From an uncultured Oscillospiraceae bacterium (GTDB lineage: Bacteria > Bacillota > Clostridia > Oscillospirales > Acutalibacteraceae), in assembly GCA_900543215.1 (NCBI GenBank), contig UQQR01000006.1, positions 10,389-74,388 on the forward strand: a DNA stretch of 64,000 nt, written 5' to 3'. Below are positions 17,055 through 26,398 of the stretch, piece by piece. The position numbers were made by a program, and so were the translations under genes. The notes below the pieces were generated by a model. That model was not told the origin of the DNA. It was given only the letters and a program-made list of their open reading frames with translations, and made no database searches. The stretch's first letter is position 1, and each line of letters begins with the position of its first letter.

Positions 17055-18254
17055 TTATTTGTTTTTTTCACCGCACGGCATAAAATCATTATCAAAGGTT
17101 ATAACGCAACGGTAGGTCGGATTAAGCCTTGCGACTTTTTCTTTGATTATATTTTCAAGCTCTTCATGCGACATTTTAAATTCAGCCGGAACAACCACAT
17201 CAAAAATCAAATTAGTCCATTTTTCACCTGCGGGCGTCATACGGAAATCGTGCAAGGACATATAGGGGTCAATATCGGTTACAATTTTTTCAAGCTGCCG
17301 TCGGGTCTCGTTCACCGTTTCGTTATTTATGTCAATCGGGTCCATATGGATGACAAGCGCAATGTTGTATCTTTCCTTTACAAGCTTTTCGCACAGGTCT
17401 ACCTGCTCATGGCATTTCACAAAATCCGAATTTTGCGGAACCTCAACATGAACGGACGCGAACTGGCGGCCCGGACCGTAATTGTGTACTATAAGGTCGT
17501 GAATACCTATAAATCCCTCAAATGAGAGCACGGTGTTTTTGATTTCATTTATTGTGGTGCTGTCGGGCGGTGCGCCGAGGATAAGGTTAAGCGTGTCTCT
17601 ACCGGTTAAAAAGCCTGAACACAGAATGAACACGGATAAAAGCAAACCCATTACGGCGTCGAGGTTAAAGGGGAGCTTTACAAGGCTTGAAACCCCTACC
17701 GAAATAAGTATAACGCAGGTTGAAAGCATATCGTTGATCGAATCCTGCGCCGTAGCTTTAAACACACCCGAATCCGCTATTTTGCTTAATTTACTGTTGA
17801 AAATATACATCCACAGCTTTACAAAAACGGAAATTACAAGAACCGCAACCGCAAGAACGGAATATACGGGGGCGGCTTCCTGCTTTATAAGCGCTTTAAG
17901 CGAGGCTTTAAACAGCTCCGCTCCCACAAGAAGTATAAGCATTGCCACAATAAAAGCGGACATATATTCCATTCTGCCGTGACCGAACGGGTGGTCTCGG
18001 TCCGCCGGCTTTCCCGCCATTTTGAAGCCTATCAGCGTTATGACAGACGACCCCATATCGGACAGGTTGTTAAGACCGTCAGCCGTTACGGAAATACTCG
18101 CCGTCATAAGACCGGCGGTAATTTTTATTATGCAAAGCAGCATATTGCAAAATATACCTACACCGCCGCTTAGCGTTCCGTATTTTCGTCGGACAGCAGG
18201 GTTTAAAACTTCGTCGCCGTTTTTCACAAAAAGCTTTATTAACAGCCGTGTCAT
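17055..18254 (-). CDS. Cation diffusion facilitator family transporter
   Basis: 399 residues. Six transmembrane segments with the family sites in helix 2 (SVTADGLNNLSD, about 55-66) and helix 5 (TAQDSINDMLST), and the PADRDHPFGHGR loop. A cytoplasmic domain follows (HDLIVHNYGPGRQFASVHVEV) plus an extra C-terminal region of about 100 residues repeating a similar fold. It should move divalent metal out of the cytosol in exchange for protons; the Asp/Asn-rich sites leave zinc, manganese or iron open. The start overlaps the ddl stop by one base, making it the last gene of a wall-synthesis operon. Confidence 0.92.
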   Translation of the reverse strand: MTRLLIKLFVKNGDEVLNPAVRRKYGTLSGGVGIFCNMLLCIIKITAGLMTASISVTADGLNNLSDMGSSVITLIGFKMAGKPADRDHPFGHGRMEYMSAFIVAMLILLVGAELFKASLKALIKQEAAPVYSVLAVAVLVISVFVKLWMYIFNSKLSKIADSGVFKATAQDSINDMLSTCVILISVGVSSLVKLPFNLDAVMGLLLSVFILCSGFLTGRDTLNLILGAPPDSTTINEIKNTVLSFEGFIGIHDLIVHNYGPGRQFASVHVEVPQNSDFVKCHEQVDLCEKLVKERYNIALVIHMDPIDINNETVNETRRQLEKIVTDIDPYMSLHDFRMTPAGEKWTNLIFDVVVPAEFKMSHEELENIIKEKVARLNPTYRCVITFDNDFMPCGEKNK

Positions 18255-19441
18255 TAAAGCTTTACCCCTTTAGCGCCCTTTGTGCCGAAAGAAACGCCCG
18301 ATAGAATGTTAGTGTCTATTGTAAATGTCAGGTTATCTCGGTTCCTCTGTCTCTTAAACGCCAGCGAAACAAGGCGATCGATCATATCGGTGTATTTAAG
18401 ACCTGTTGCCTCCCAAAGATAAAAGGCGAGAGAACCGGGTATAGTGTTTATCTCGTTTGCGTAGACCTTATCGGTATCGCAGTCGATAAGGAAATCAATT
18501 CTTACAACGCCCGAAGCGCCCATTGCCTTAAAAATATCACAGGCAACCGTTCTTATTTCATCAGACTTTTCTTTTGTAAGGTCGGCGGGAATTTTTCTGC
18601 CGAGAGACGCCATACCTTTACTGCCGCCCTTAGAACCCGAAAGGTATTTATCCTTATACGAAAGTATGGCGTCATGCATAAACGGCTCTTCGCAGACGCT
18701 TGCCTCACATTCGTCCGAGTCGCCTATTACAGAGCAGTTTATCTCACGCAGGTTTGTAACAGCGTGTTCCGCAAGCAATCTGTCCGCGAACGAAGCGGCG
18801 AGGGTAATGGCGGTGTCCAGCTCGTCTGCGCTGTTTACCTTTGATATGCCTACGCTTGAGCCTAAATTTACGGGCTTTATTATAAGCGGATAACCGATTT
18901 TTTCGGCAATTTCAGCCGAAACTGCGGCTTTATCGTTAAGATAATCTCTTGAACGGAATGTAATGCAGTCAAGAACAGGAAGACCCGCGCTTTTAAGCAC
19001 ACTTTTAAATACCGCTTTATCCATACCCACAGCGGCGGAAAGTATATCGCAACTGATGTAGGGAATTCCGAGATATTCAAAATATCCCGCCATAGTGCCG
19101 TCCTCGCAGTTTGTTCCGTGGACAACGGGAAAGCATACATCAATTCCTATATCCTTCTTTTTTGAGAAAACGCCCGTATTCAGATACTTCATAAATACAC
19201 CGTCGCCTTTTCTTATAAATGTAACAGGCTCGGCATTTTTTAAAAGCTCGGGCAGATTTCTGTAATTTTCGATTTCAAAAAGACAGCCGCCCGTGTACAT
19301 TTCACCGTTTTTGGTGACATATACGGAGGTGACATCATATTTTTCACGGTTAATGGCACGCATTGCCTGAACGGCGGAAATAATTGATACCTCGTGTTCG
19401 ACCGAGCGACAGCCGAAAAATACCGCAATATTAGTTTTCAT
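18254..19441 (-). CDS. ddl: D-alanine--D-alanine ligase
   Basis: About 395 residues of the ATP-grasp Ddl family, making D-Ala-D-Ala for the peptidoglycan stem. Seen are GCRSVEHEVSIISA at the N-terminus, VVHGTNCEDGTMAGYFE, KPVNLGSSVGISK in the ATP-grasp core, and VRIDFLI...ANEINTIPGSLAFYLWE with the Mg ligands. It has a C-terminal tail of about 35 residues beyond the usual end. The frame opens with GTG at 19450, but ATG at 19441 with AGGTG eight bases upstream is the better start. It lies between murF and the CDF transporter. Confidence 0.93.
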   Translation of the reverse strand: MKTNIAVFFGCRSVEHEVSIISAVQAMRAINREKYDVTSVYVTKNGEMYTGGCLFEIENYRNLPELLKNAEPVTFIRKGDGVFMKYLNTGVFSKKKDIGIDVCFPVVHGTNCEDGTMAGYFEYLGIPYISCDILSAAVGMDKAVFKSVLKSAGLPVLDCITFRSRDYLNDKAAVSAEIAEKIGYPLIIKPVNLGSSVGISKVNSADELDTAITLAASFADRLLAEHAVTNLREINCSVIGDSDECEASVCEEPFMHDAILSYKDKYLSGSKGGSKGMASLGRKIPADLTKEKSDEIRTVACDIFKAMGASGVVRIDFLIDCDTDKVYANEINTIPGSLAFYLWEATGLKYTDMIDRLVSLAFKRQRNRDNLTFTIDTNILSGVSFGTKGAKGVKL

Positions 19442-19455
19442 AAAGCACACACCTA

Positions 19456-21042
19456 TCAGTTCAAATAATTATCCGGCAAATCGTTCTCAAGCAGAACAGC
19501 CGTGTTTTTATCCGCAAGACCGCCGTATATTTCCATGGCCTCTTTAAAGCTTGAAACCACAAACAGCTTATCTGACGGGAAGTTGACCGAGCATACGCCG
19601 TCCCTAAGCGGTTTTGAGCGGTTAAGTCCGACAAGTATAATTATATCACATATTTTTGCGGCTTCAACCCCCAACGCAAAATTGCAATCATATTCGCGAG
19701 TTCCGAGTTCAATCAGTCCCGGTGTGATTATTACCTTTTTCATATTGTCAAAACGGGAAAGCACCCTTACAGCCTCAATCGAGCCTTCGGGGTTTGCGTT
19801 GTAGGCGTCGTCTATAAGCGTTGAGCCTGCAACGGATTGCTTGATTTCAAGCCTGTGCTCGGTAGGCTTAAGAGCCGCCGCGGCAAAGCGTATGCTCTCG
19901 CCGCTCACTCCGAGGAATGAAGCCAGTGCTGCGGCGCCCGTTATATTAATTATGTTATGAAGCCCCAAAAGCCTTGTTGAAATACAAATGCTGTCGTCTT
20001 TAGATTCAAATGTAAATTCAGAACCGTTTTTGCCGTAGGTAATGTTTGACGCACTGTAATCAAACCTTTGAGTTCCGTATATATTGTAAAGCGAGGGGTC
20101 TATTCTCTTGATAAGCTCCGAACTGTCGCCGTTTACAAACATACTTCCTGAGTTTTTAAAAACCTCGTCCGCCAGCTCGAATTTTGTTTTAAATACATTG
20201 TCAACCGTTTTAAAGGTGTCAAGGTGCTGTTCGCCGACAGAGGTTATAATTCCGTATTTCGGATGAACAATATCACATATTTCTTTAATATCTCCGATAT
20301 TTTTCGCACCCATTTCGCATATAAATATTTCTGTCTGCGGTTTAAGCTGTTCTCTTACGGTTCTTACAACACCCATAGGTGTGTTAAAGCTGTGCGGCGT
20401 TGCAAGAACATTGTATTTTTCGCTTAAAATGCGGTTTAATATAAACTTAGTGGAGGTTTTGCCGTAGCTACCCGTAATGCCTATGACGATAAGGTCTTTG
20501 TGCGCCTTTAAAATTTTCTTTGCGTCATTTATATACCATTTTGTAATTGCCTTATCAAGAGGTGCCGTTACAAAGCGGCAGAAAAGACACAAAAGGGGAG
20601 AAACAAATGAAAGCATAACGGTAAGCATTGCCGCAATTTCGCCTGCAAGGGTGCCGTAAAATACGCAAAAAAGGGTAATAAGAACAGCCAAAAGCACTAT
20701 CGCCGCGGCAAACAGCCTTTTAACGCGTCCTGTAAAAACAAGCTTTTTTATTGATTTTTTTTGAACCCTTACCGCCGTAATAATACGCACGGCAAGAACC
20801 GCCGCCATGAATATAAGGAATATGAGGTTGAGCTTTTCTTTATGCGAAAGAAGCGAAGCGATACAAAAACCGATACATTCAAGACATAAATATATTGAGT
20901 AACCGTCTTTGACCCAAGAAAAATAGCGAGAGGGAAAATATGAGTTCTGCTGGAGCATCTGATTTTGCCGCACAAGCGCAAAAACGGCGGAGACGGCGGC
21001 GAGTATCAAGGATGAAAGATATAAATAATTCAAAACACGCAC
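19456..21042 (-). CDS. murF: MurF-like Mur ligase with N-terminal membrane domain
   Basis: 528 residues. The first 165 contain about five hydrophobic helices; the rest is a Mur ligase with the P-loop GITGSYGKTSTKFIL, central ATPase motif ICEMGAKNIGDIKEI and C-terminal DAYNANPEGSIEAVRVL typical of MurF. It would add D-Ala-D-Ala to UDP-MurNAc-tripeptide, matching ddl downstream. The membrane extension is unusual beside E. coli MurF but known in Clostridia. The first possible start is GTG at 21042, which almost touches the AAGGGAG site; TTG at 21033 is better spaced and may be the true start. Confidence 0.88.
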   Translation of the reverse strand: MRVLNYLYLSSLILAAVSAVFALVRQNQMLQQNSYFPSRYFSWVKDGYSIYLCLECIGFCIASLLSHKEKLNLIFLIFMAAVLAVRIITAVRVQKKSIKKLVFTGRVKRLFAAAIVLLAVLITLFCVFYGTLAGEIAAMLTVMLSFVSPLLCLFCRFVTAPLDKAITKWYINDAKKILKAHKDLIVIGITGSYGKTSTKFILNRILSEKYNVLATPHSFNTPMGVVRTVREQLKPQTEIFICEMGAKNIGDIKEICDIVHPKYGIITSVGEQHLDTFKTVDNVFKTKFELADEVFKNSGSMFVNGDSSELIKRIDPSLYNIYGTQRFDYSASNITYGKNGSEFTFESKDDSICISTRLLGLHNIINITGAAALASFLGVSGESIRFAAAALKPTEHRLEIKQSVAGSTLIDDAYNANPEGSIEAVRVLSRFDNMKKVIITPGLIELGTREYDCNFALGVEAAKICDIIILVGLNRSKPLRDGVCSVNFPSDKLFVVSSFKEAMEIYGGLADKNTAVLLENDLPDNYLN

Positions 21043-21048
21043 TCCCTT

Positions 21049-21807
21049 TTATTTAATAAAACTGTCAAGTATTGCCGCCGTTTGATACGGCTGTTCTATA
21101 AAGGAAAAATGCCCCGCTCCCTTAATTACGCACAGTCCGCAGTCGGGAATAAGCGATTTAATGGTCTCGGCGTCCCGAAGCGGTGTGTCGCTGTCATTTT
21201 CGCCCCAAATAAGCAGGGTGGGCGCTTTTATGTTGCCTATAATATTTCTGAGGTCTGTGTTCACAAGAGATACCATTGTTTTTCTTAAAACCTCGGGTGC
21301 GGCATTGTAATCGGCAGAACCGTAACGGCGGCGAGCCTTGTTAAGCAGTCCCTCTGTTTTGCCGTTAAGCCCCGGCAGAGTAAGCACCCGTTTTATGGCT
21401 TTAAAGCATTTTGCCCTGAATTTTTGTTTAAGGCTTTTTTGGGGTATTAAACCGGCGGAATCAAGCAAAACTATTTTAGGAGGATTTACCATACCGTCAG
21501 CCGCCATTTTAAGCGTTACCCGTCCGCCGTGGGAGTGACCTATCATAATAGGGTCGTGAAGATCTACCTTTTTCATAAATTTAAGAACAAAGTCACAGTA
21601 ATCGTCAAGAGTCCAGGGTGTTTTCATAGTCTCCGAACCGCCGCAGCCGGGGAAGTTTACCGCAACAAGACGGCAACGGACGCAAAGAGTATCCATAATT
21701 CCCTTGTAAACATCAAAGGAAGAACCCCAGCCGTGCAGAAGCAGTACGGGAATACCCGTACCAACCTCAGTATATTGAATGTCAAGACCGTCTATAATAA
21801 TATTCAT
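21049..21807 (-). CDS. Alpha/beta hydrolase
   Basis: About 252 residues with a complete alpha/beta-hydrolase triad: oxyanion segment LLHGWGSS, nucleophile elbow GHSHGG, acid in WGENDSDTPL and His in GAGHFSF. Substrate is unknown. The frame extends upstream to an ATG at 21849, but that codon is part of a TATAAT box and has no ribosome binding site; ATG at 21807 has GGGG about nine bases before it and is preferred. It leads the hydrolase-murF-ddl-CDF operon, so an envelope role is possible but unproven. Confidence 0.85.
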   Translation of the reverse strand: MNIIIDGLDIQYTEVGTGIPVLLLHGWGSSFDVYKGIMDTLCVRCRLVAVNFPGCGGSETMKTPWTLDDYCDFVLKFMKKVDLHDPIMIGHSHGGRVTLKMAADGMVNPPKIVLLDSAGLIPQKSLKQKFRAKCFKAIKRVLTLPGLNGKTEGLLNKARRRYGSADYNAAPEVLRKTMVSLVNTDLRNIIGNIKAPTLLIWGENDSDTPLRDAETIKSLIPDCGLCVIKGAGHFSFIEQPYQTAAILDSFIK

Positions 21808-21847
21808 ATCGTATGACCCCAAATATATTTTATAGTTCTGAATTTCC

Positions 21848-21856
21848 ATTATACCA
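21848..21856 (-). promoter_or_regulatory. Extended -10 promoter of the hydrolase-murF-ddl-CDF operon
   Basis: On the minus strand TGG-TATAAT is an extended -10 element. The -35 region is poor. The predicted start of RNA near 21841 excludes the upstream ATG at 21849 and leaves a leader of about 34 bases. Confidence 0.6.
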
Positions 21857-21937
21857 AAAACGCGCTTAAAAAAGAAGTCTTTTTTTAAAAAAAGGAAAAT
21901 TTATCAAATTAACCGACAAAATTGTCAATTTGTCTAT

Positions 21938-21965
21938 TTACTTTTCGCTTTTAAACAGGTAGAAT
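21938..21965 (+). promoter_or_regulatory. Promoter of the V-ATPase operon
   Basis: TTTACT (21938-21943) and TAGAAT (21960-21965) with a 16-base spacer, about 30 bases before the first gene. Moderate match to consensus. Confidence 0.5.
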
Positions 21966-21995
21966 ATTTACATAATGTATCCGGAGGTGTTATTG

Positions 21996-22307
21996 GTGGC
22001 AAAAAGTATGGCGGAAGAAATATTCGGCGCCGAACGGCAGGCGGAAAAAATTCTGTCGGATGCGGAAGACAATGCGCTTTTGCTTGAAAACCGTGCAAAA
22101 GAAAAAGCAAGGGACGAAAAAAAGCGCATTACGGACGAGGCTCACAGCTTTGCGGATGAGCTTTTGAAAAAAGCTTATGAGGACTCCGAAGCGTTAAAAA
22201 GCAGTGCGGTAAAGGAATCCGAAAAGGATACCGACGCTTTAAAACAGGCGTTTGAAAAAAACCTTAGCGCCGCCGCGCAGGCTGCAATCGAAATTATTGC
22301 CAAGTAA
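21996..22307 (+). CDS. ntpF: V-type ATPase peripheral stalk subunit (NtpF/subunit G-H type)
   Basis: About 103 residues, almost entirely charged helix (Glu/Lys/Ala-rich), as expected for the long coiled-coil stator subunit that pairs with subunit E. Its position before ntpI matches ntpF of the Enterococcus hirae operon. GGAGGTG at 21983-21989 decides the start: GTG at 21996 (or TTG at 21993), not the ATG at 21975 that precedes the site. Identity rests mainly on composition and position. Confidence 0.75.
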   Translation: MAKSMAEEIFGAERQAEKILSDAEDNALLLENRAKEKARDEKKRITDEAHSFADELLKKAYEDSEALKSSAVKESEKDTDALKQAFEKNLSAAAQAAIEIIAK

Positions 22308-22343
22308 ATTTCAAAAATTTTTATAAAAGTGTGGTGATTTGAT

Positions 22344-24347
22344 TTGGCTAAGCTTAAATGCAAACTTGTAAGTATCTATGCGCCGAGAAGCGAAGAAAAG
22401 GCGCTTTTAAGGCGGCTCCAGGAAATGTCGGTTATCGATATAGATACCGCGGCATCCGATGAAGAGACCGCCGCATTGCCCGACGGCTATTACAGAACCG
22501 ATACCGACGACAGGACCACGGCTTACGAAAGAAACGCCGCTACCGCGGAATCGGCGCTTAAAATACTGTCGGTCCGTGCGCCGCATAAAAAGGGACTTGC
22601 CGGAATGTTCGGAGGCGCAAGATATCTTACCCCCGAACGCTTTTATTTAAAGCGTGAGCAGATTGAGAGTGCGCTTTCACTGGCAAACAGGGTTATTGAG
22701 GCCGACCGTGCCGTTGCGGAGGAAAAGGCGGAAATAGTAAGACTTAACACTACCCGTGAACAGATGCTTCCGTGGATGCCGCTTGATGTGCCGCTTTCTT
22801 TTTCGGGAACGGCAAAAACAAGGGCGTTTATAGGTACTGTTTCGGGTGTTTATACGCTTGACAGTCTGAACGAAAAAATTGCCGCCGCAGACCCGACCCT
22901 TTCTCTATATACGGAGATAGTAAGCGTCGGCAAAAGTGTGACATATATTTTCGCGTGCTGTCCCGTTTCCGAACAGGCAAAAGCGGAAAGCGTATTAAGG
23001 GGACTTGCTTTTGCAAGACCCGTGCAGATAACCTCAAAGCTTCCCCGTGACAAAATAGCTTCGAAAGAGGAAAGAGCCGCCAAATGCAAGAAAAGAATTG
23101 ACGGATATTTAAAGGAAATTAAGAAAATATCCGAAAGAACCGAAGAAATCGAAGGTCTTGCTGATTATTGCAGACGGCACGCCGAGCGATATAAGGCAAT
23201 CGGCGAAACGGGCGGCACGGCTCACACGGTAATGATAAAGGGATATGTTGCCGAGCGTGATATGCCTTACCTTGAAAAACAGCTTAATCGACAGTTTACC
23301 GTTGTAATAGAGGCGGAGGACGCCGACGAGGAATTGGCTCCGGTACAGCTTCAGAACAATGCCTTTGCCCGTCCGGCGGAATCGCTTGTTAAAATGTATT
23401 CTCTGCCGGGACCCCACGATATAGACCCGACCCCGATAACAGGCTTCTTCTATTACCTGTTTTTCGGTATGATGTTCTCCGACGCGGGCTACGGTCTTAT
23501 AATGATATTGGCGACTACCTTTGCGCTCAAAAAGCTCCGTCCTTCGCCCAAAATGCGGCAGAGTATGCGGCTTTTCAGATACTGCGGAATTTCCACGCTT
23601 CTGTGGGGACTTGTTTACGGAAGCTTTTTCGGAGACAGTATAGCGGTTATAAGCGAAAAGTTCTTCGGTCATAAGGTTGCGCTTCCCGCGCTTATCGACC
23701 CGATGAACGGCGACGCGGTTACGATGCTGATACTAAGCCTTGCTTTGGGACTGGTTGAAATAATCGTCGGTCTTTGCGCTAAATTCGCAACCTGTATGAA
23801 AAACGGCGATAAAGCAGGAGCGTTTTTCGACGCCGGACTTTGGATAACCCTTTTAACGGGTGTAGCCGTAATGGCTGTCGGATTTTATACGCTCCCTGTT
23901 TTGAAAACCGTAGGCGCGGTAATAGCGTTGGCTTCCGTTTTGGGTCTTATTCTCACTCAAGGCAGAGATAAGAAGAACCCTATAGCTCGGCTGTTCTCGG
24001 GTATCGCTTCGCTTTACGATATAACAAGCTATGTAAGCGACCTGCTTTCATTCTCGCGCCTTATGGCGCTGGGACTTACCACATCGGCAATGAGCGCGGT
24101 TTTCAATATGCTGGCAGGTATGGGCGGCAGAACGGTAGGCGGATTTATAATGCTTATTATTATATTCCCCGTCGGTCATGCCATAAACTTCGGTCTTAAT
24201 GTGTTGGGCGCTTATGTCCATACGCTCAGACTTCAATATGTGGAGCTGTTCTCAAAATTCTACGAGGGCGGCGGCAGAGAATTCAAAGCATTCTCCGCAA
24301 ATACGAAATACACACAGTTGGATTTAAATTCTAAGGAGGAAAATTAA
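22344..24347 (+). CDS. ntpI: V-type ATPase subunit I (membrane stator, NtpI)
   Basis: 667 residues. The N-terminal half is a soluble, helical arm (to about residue 345); the C-terminal half has seven to eight membrane helices beginning at PITGFFYYLFFGMMFSDAGYG, the hallmark of the subunit a/I family. Conserved SYVSDLLSFSRLMALGLTTSAM contains the Arg that faces the rotor's ion-binding Glu and HAINFGLNVLGAYVHTLRLQ closes the protein. A TTG start is used, preceded by GGTGAT. It forms the ion half-channels and holds the stator to the rotor ring. Confidence 0.93.
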   Translation: MAKLKCKLVSIYAPRSEEKALLRRLQEMSVIDIDTAASDEETAALPDGYYRTDTDDRTTAYERNAATAESALKILSVRAPHKKGLAGMFGGARYLTPERFYLKREQIESALSLANRVIEADRAVAEEKAEIVRLNTTREQMLPWMPLDVPLSFSGTAKTRAFIGTVSGVYTLDSLNEKIAAADPTLSLYTEIVSVGKSVTYIFACCPVSEQAKAESVLRGLAFARPVQITSKLPRDKIASKEERAAKCKKRIDGYLKEIKKISERTEEIEGLADYCRRHAERYKAIGETGGTAHTVMIKGYVAERDMPYLEKQLNRQFTVVIEAEDADEELAPVQLQNNAFARPAESLVKMYSLPGPHDIDPTPITGFFYYLFFGMMFSDAGYGLIMILATTFALKKLRPSPKMRQSMRLFRYCGISTLLWGLVYGSFFGDSIAVISEKFFGHKVALPALIDPMNGDAVTMLILSLALGLVEIIVGLCAKFATCMKNGDKAGAFFDAGLWITLLTGVAVMAVGFYTLPVLKTVGAVIALASVLGLILTQGRDKKNPIARLFSGIASLYDITSYVSDLLSFSRLMALGLTTSAMSAVFNMLAGMGGRTVGGFIMLIIIFPVGHAINFGLNVLGAYVHTLRLQYVELFSKFYEGGGREFKAFSANTKYTQLDLNSKEEN

Positions 24348-24348
24348 A

Positions 24349-24813
24349 ATGACAATGGGTACTTTTTTGGCGCTTTTGGGCGCGGCTTTTGCAACAATTT
24401 TCGCGGGTATAGGTTCCGCACGCGGCGTAGGAATGTCGTGTGAGGTAGGTATGGGCGTTTTGGCGGAAGATCCGTCAAAGTTCGGTAAAATGCTCGTTCT
24501 TGAGCTCCTTCCCGGTACACAGGGACTTTACGGATTTATAGTTTCGTTTATCGTGCTTACAAAAATCGGTGTGTTCGGCGGACTTCAGAGTCTTACCACC
24601 TGGAACGGCTTTATGATACTTGCCGCTTGTCTCCCGATAGCCTTCGGCGGTTTGATTTCCGCAATTTCGCAGGGCAAGGCGGCAGTTGCGGGTATTTCGC
24701 TTTTTGCTAAGGATGAAAGTGCGTTCCCGAAGGCGCTTGTATCTATAACCCTTGTTGAAATATATGCGCTTTTGGCGTTCCTTATTTCTTTCCTTACTGT
24801 AATCCTTCTGTAA
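24349..24813 (+). CDS. ntpK: V-type ATPase rotor ring subunit K (16-kDa proteolipid)
   Basis: 154 residues forming two helical hairpins. The second hairpin carries the ion-binding Glu137 (LVEIYALLAF). Residues equivalent to the sodium ligands of E. hirae NtpK are all kept: Leu54, Thr57, Gln58 and Tyr61 in LLPGTQGLYGF and Gln108 in ISQGKAAVAGI. This argues for a sodium-coupled enzyme, though the Thr after the Glu in E. hirae is Ile here. AAGGAGGA sits eight bases before the ATG. It lies between ntpI and ntpE as in E. hirae. Confidence 0.95.
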   Translation: MTMGTFLALLGAAFATIFAGIGSARGVGMSCEVGMGVLAEDPSKFGKMLVLELLPGTQGLYGFIVSFIVLTKIGVFGGLQSLTTWNGFMILAACLPIAFGGLISAISQGKAAVAGISLFAKDESAFPKALVSITLVEIYALLAFLISFLTVILL

Positions 24814-24823
24814 GGTGAAAAAA

Positions 24824-25399
24824 ATGACGGCAAGTGAGAAAATACTTTCCGGTATTACGGACGAAGCGAAGGCTAAAGCCGCAGAGATAACAGCCGAATC
24901 CGAGGAAAAGGCACGGACCCTTATTGACGAGGCTAAGGCGGAAGCCGAAAAAGAAGCCGATTCAATTAAAGCTGAAGCCGAAAAAAAGGCAAAGCTTATA
25001 AGGCAGACGGGCGAGTCCTCGGCGGCGCTTGTAAAGCGCGACGCAGCGCTTAAATGCAAGCGTGAGCTTATTGACAAGGCTCTTTCTTTCGTGACGGACA
25101 CCGTAAACGGATTTGACGATAAAAAATATTTTGATTTCCTGCTTACAATTATAAACAGGGAAAAGCTTTCCGAAAACGGTTTGATAATGCTGTGTGAAAA
25201 TGACCTTAAACGGGACACCGCGGACTTTAAGGAAAGCGTAAAGAAAATGAACCTTACGCTGTCTAAAGATCCTGCCGATATTAACGGCGGTTTCATACTT
25301 AAATACGGCGATATTCTCATTAACGGCGAGATTTCGGCGCTTGTTCACGAAAAAAGAGACGAGCTTATAGACGCCGTTAACAAGGAATTGTTTAAATAA
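24824..25399 (+). CDS. ntpE: V-type ATPase subunit E (peripheral stalk)
   Basis: 191 residues: a long Ala/Glu/Lys-rich helix (to about 90) followed by a mixed C-terminal domain with DINGGFILKYGDILINGEISAL, typical of subunit E. It pairs with the small coiled-coil subunit to link the catalytic head and subunit I. The frame begins at GTG 24815, but that codon lies within the AAGGTG site; ATG at 24824 is six bases beyond it. Confidence 0.88.
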   Translation: MTASEKILSGITDEAKAKAAEITAESEEKARTLIDEAKAEAEKEADSIKAEAEKKAKLIRQTGESSAALVKRDAALKCKRELIDKALSFVTDTVNGFDDKKYFDFLLTIINREKLSENGLIMLCENDLKRDTADFKESVKKMNLTLSKDPADINGGFILKYGDILINGEISALVHEKRDELIDAVNKELFK

Positions 25400-25420
25400 T
25401 CCATTTAAGAAGGTGAGACT

Positions 25421-26398
25421 ATGCCGGAAAAATCCGTAGGCTTTGCGATAGGTAATTTAAGAGCGAGAGAAAATAAGCTTTTAAGAAAAAACGATATGTC
25501 GCAGCTTGTTGCGGCAGGCAGTACGGATGAGCTTGCAAAGCTCTTGCGCGATAAGGGAATAGGCAAAACCGAGACTGCCGATGTTCCGTTGCTTTTAAGC
25601 GAGGAAACGGAGCAAATGTGGAAATATATCACCGAATATGCGCCCGATGAAAATGCTTTTGCGCCGTTTATATGCGAAAATGATTTTCATAACTATAAGG
25701 CGGTGCTTAAGGGCGTTATCAGGGGCAGAGAGTATAAGGACCTGCTTATACTTCCGGCGAGCGTGGAGCTTAACGCCCTTGAAAAATCGGTTAAGGAAAA
25801 AAGCTTTGACGCTTTGCCTGAATGCATGCGCAAATCCGCCCGTGACGCTTATGATGTTCTCGCAAAATCGGGCGACAGCCAGCTTGCGGACTGTATAATC
25901 GACGCAGGCTGTATGGACGCGCAGAGGGCGGCGGCGCTTAAAACCAAAAACGCAATTATAAAAGAGCTTATTAACGTATCGGTGTTTTATAAGAATATTA
26001 AGGCGGCGCTGCGTGCCGCAAAATCGGCAAGAAACGCCGAATTTCTTGAAAGCGCTCTTACAGAAACGGGCGTTATTCCAAAGTCCGAGCTTGTAAAGGC
26101 GGCGCTTTCGGGCGAGGAAGAGGTTTTAAAACTTCTTTCAAAGGCGGTAACGGTTGGCGGAGCGGGAGCCGCAAAGGCTTACGAGTCTTCGCCCGGAGAA
26201 TTTGAAAAGTATGCCGATAATAAGCTGCTTTCCGTTGCGGGAAAATGCAAGTTTGTAACGCTCGGGGTAGAGCCGCTTGTAGGCTATATGCTTGCTAAAA
26301 AAGCGGAAATTATGGATCTCCGCATTGTATACAGCGGCGTTAAGACAGGTAAAGAGCCTGAAAAAACTCTCGAAAGGCTGCGTGAGCTTTATGGTTAA
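25421..26398 (+). CDS. ntpC: V-type ATPase subunit C
   Basis: 325 residues, all-helical, of the subunit C (AC39/NtpC) family that caps the rotor ring and connects it to the central shaft. Recognisable pieces are AIGNLRARENKLL at the start, FICENDFHNYKAVLKGVIRG in the middle and the C-terminal EPLVGYMLAKKAEIMDLRIV. The last codons overlap the start of the next gene by eight bases. Confidence 0.9.
   Translation: MPEKSVGFAIGNLRARENKLLRKNDMSQLVAAGSTDELAKLLRDKGIGKTETADVPLLLSEETEQMWKYITEYAPDENAFAPFICENDFHNYKAVLKGVIRGREYKDLLILPASVELNALEKSVKEKSFDALPECMRKSARDAYDVLAKSGDSQLADCIIDAGCMDAQRAAALKTKNAIIKELINVSVFYKNIKAALRAAKSARNAEFLESALTETGVIPKSELVKAALSGEEEVLKLLSKAVTVGGAGAAKAYESSPGEFEKYADNKLLSVAGKCKFVTLGVEPLVGYMLAKKAEIMDLRIVYSGVKTGKEPEKTLERLRELYG

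Noticed and set aside
21807..21849. Longer start (ATG 21849) for the alpha/beta hydrolase
   Set aside because: The ATG is inside an extended -10 promoter and lacks a ribosome binding site; ATG 21807 has both a site and family fit.
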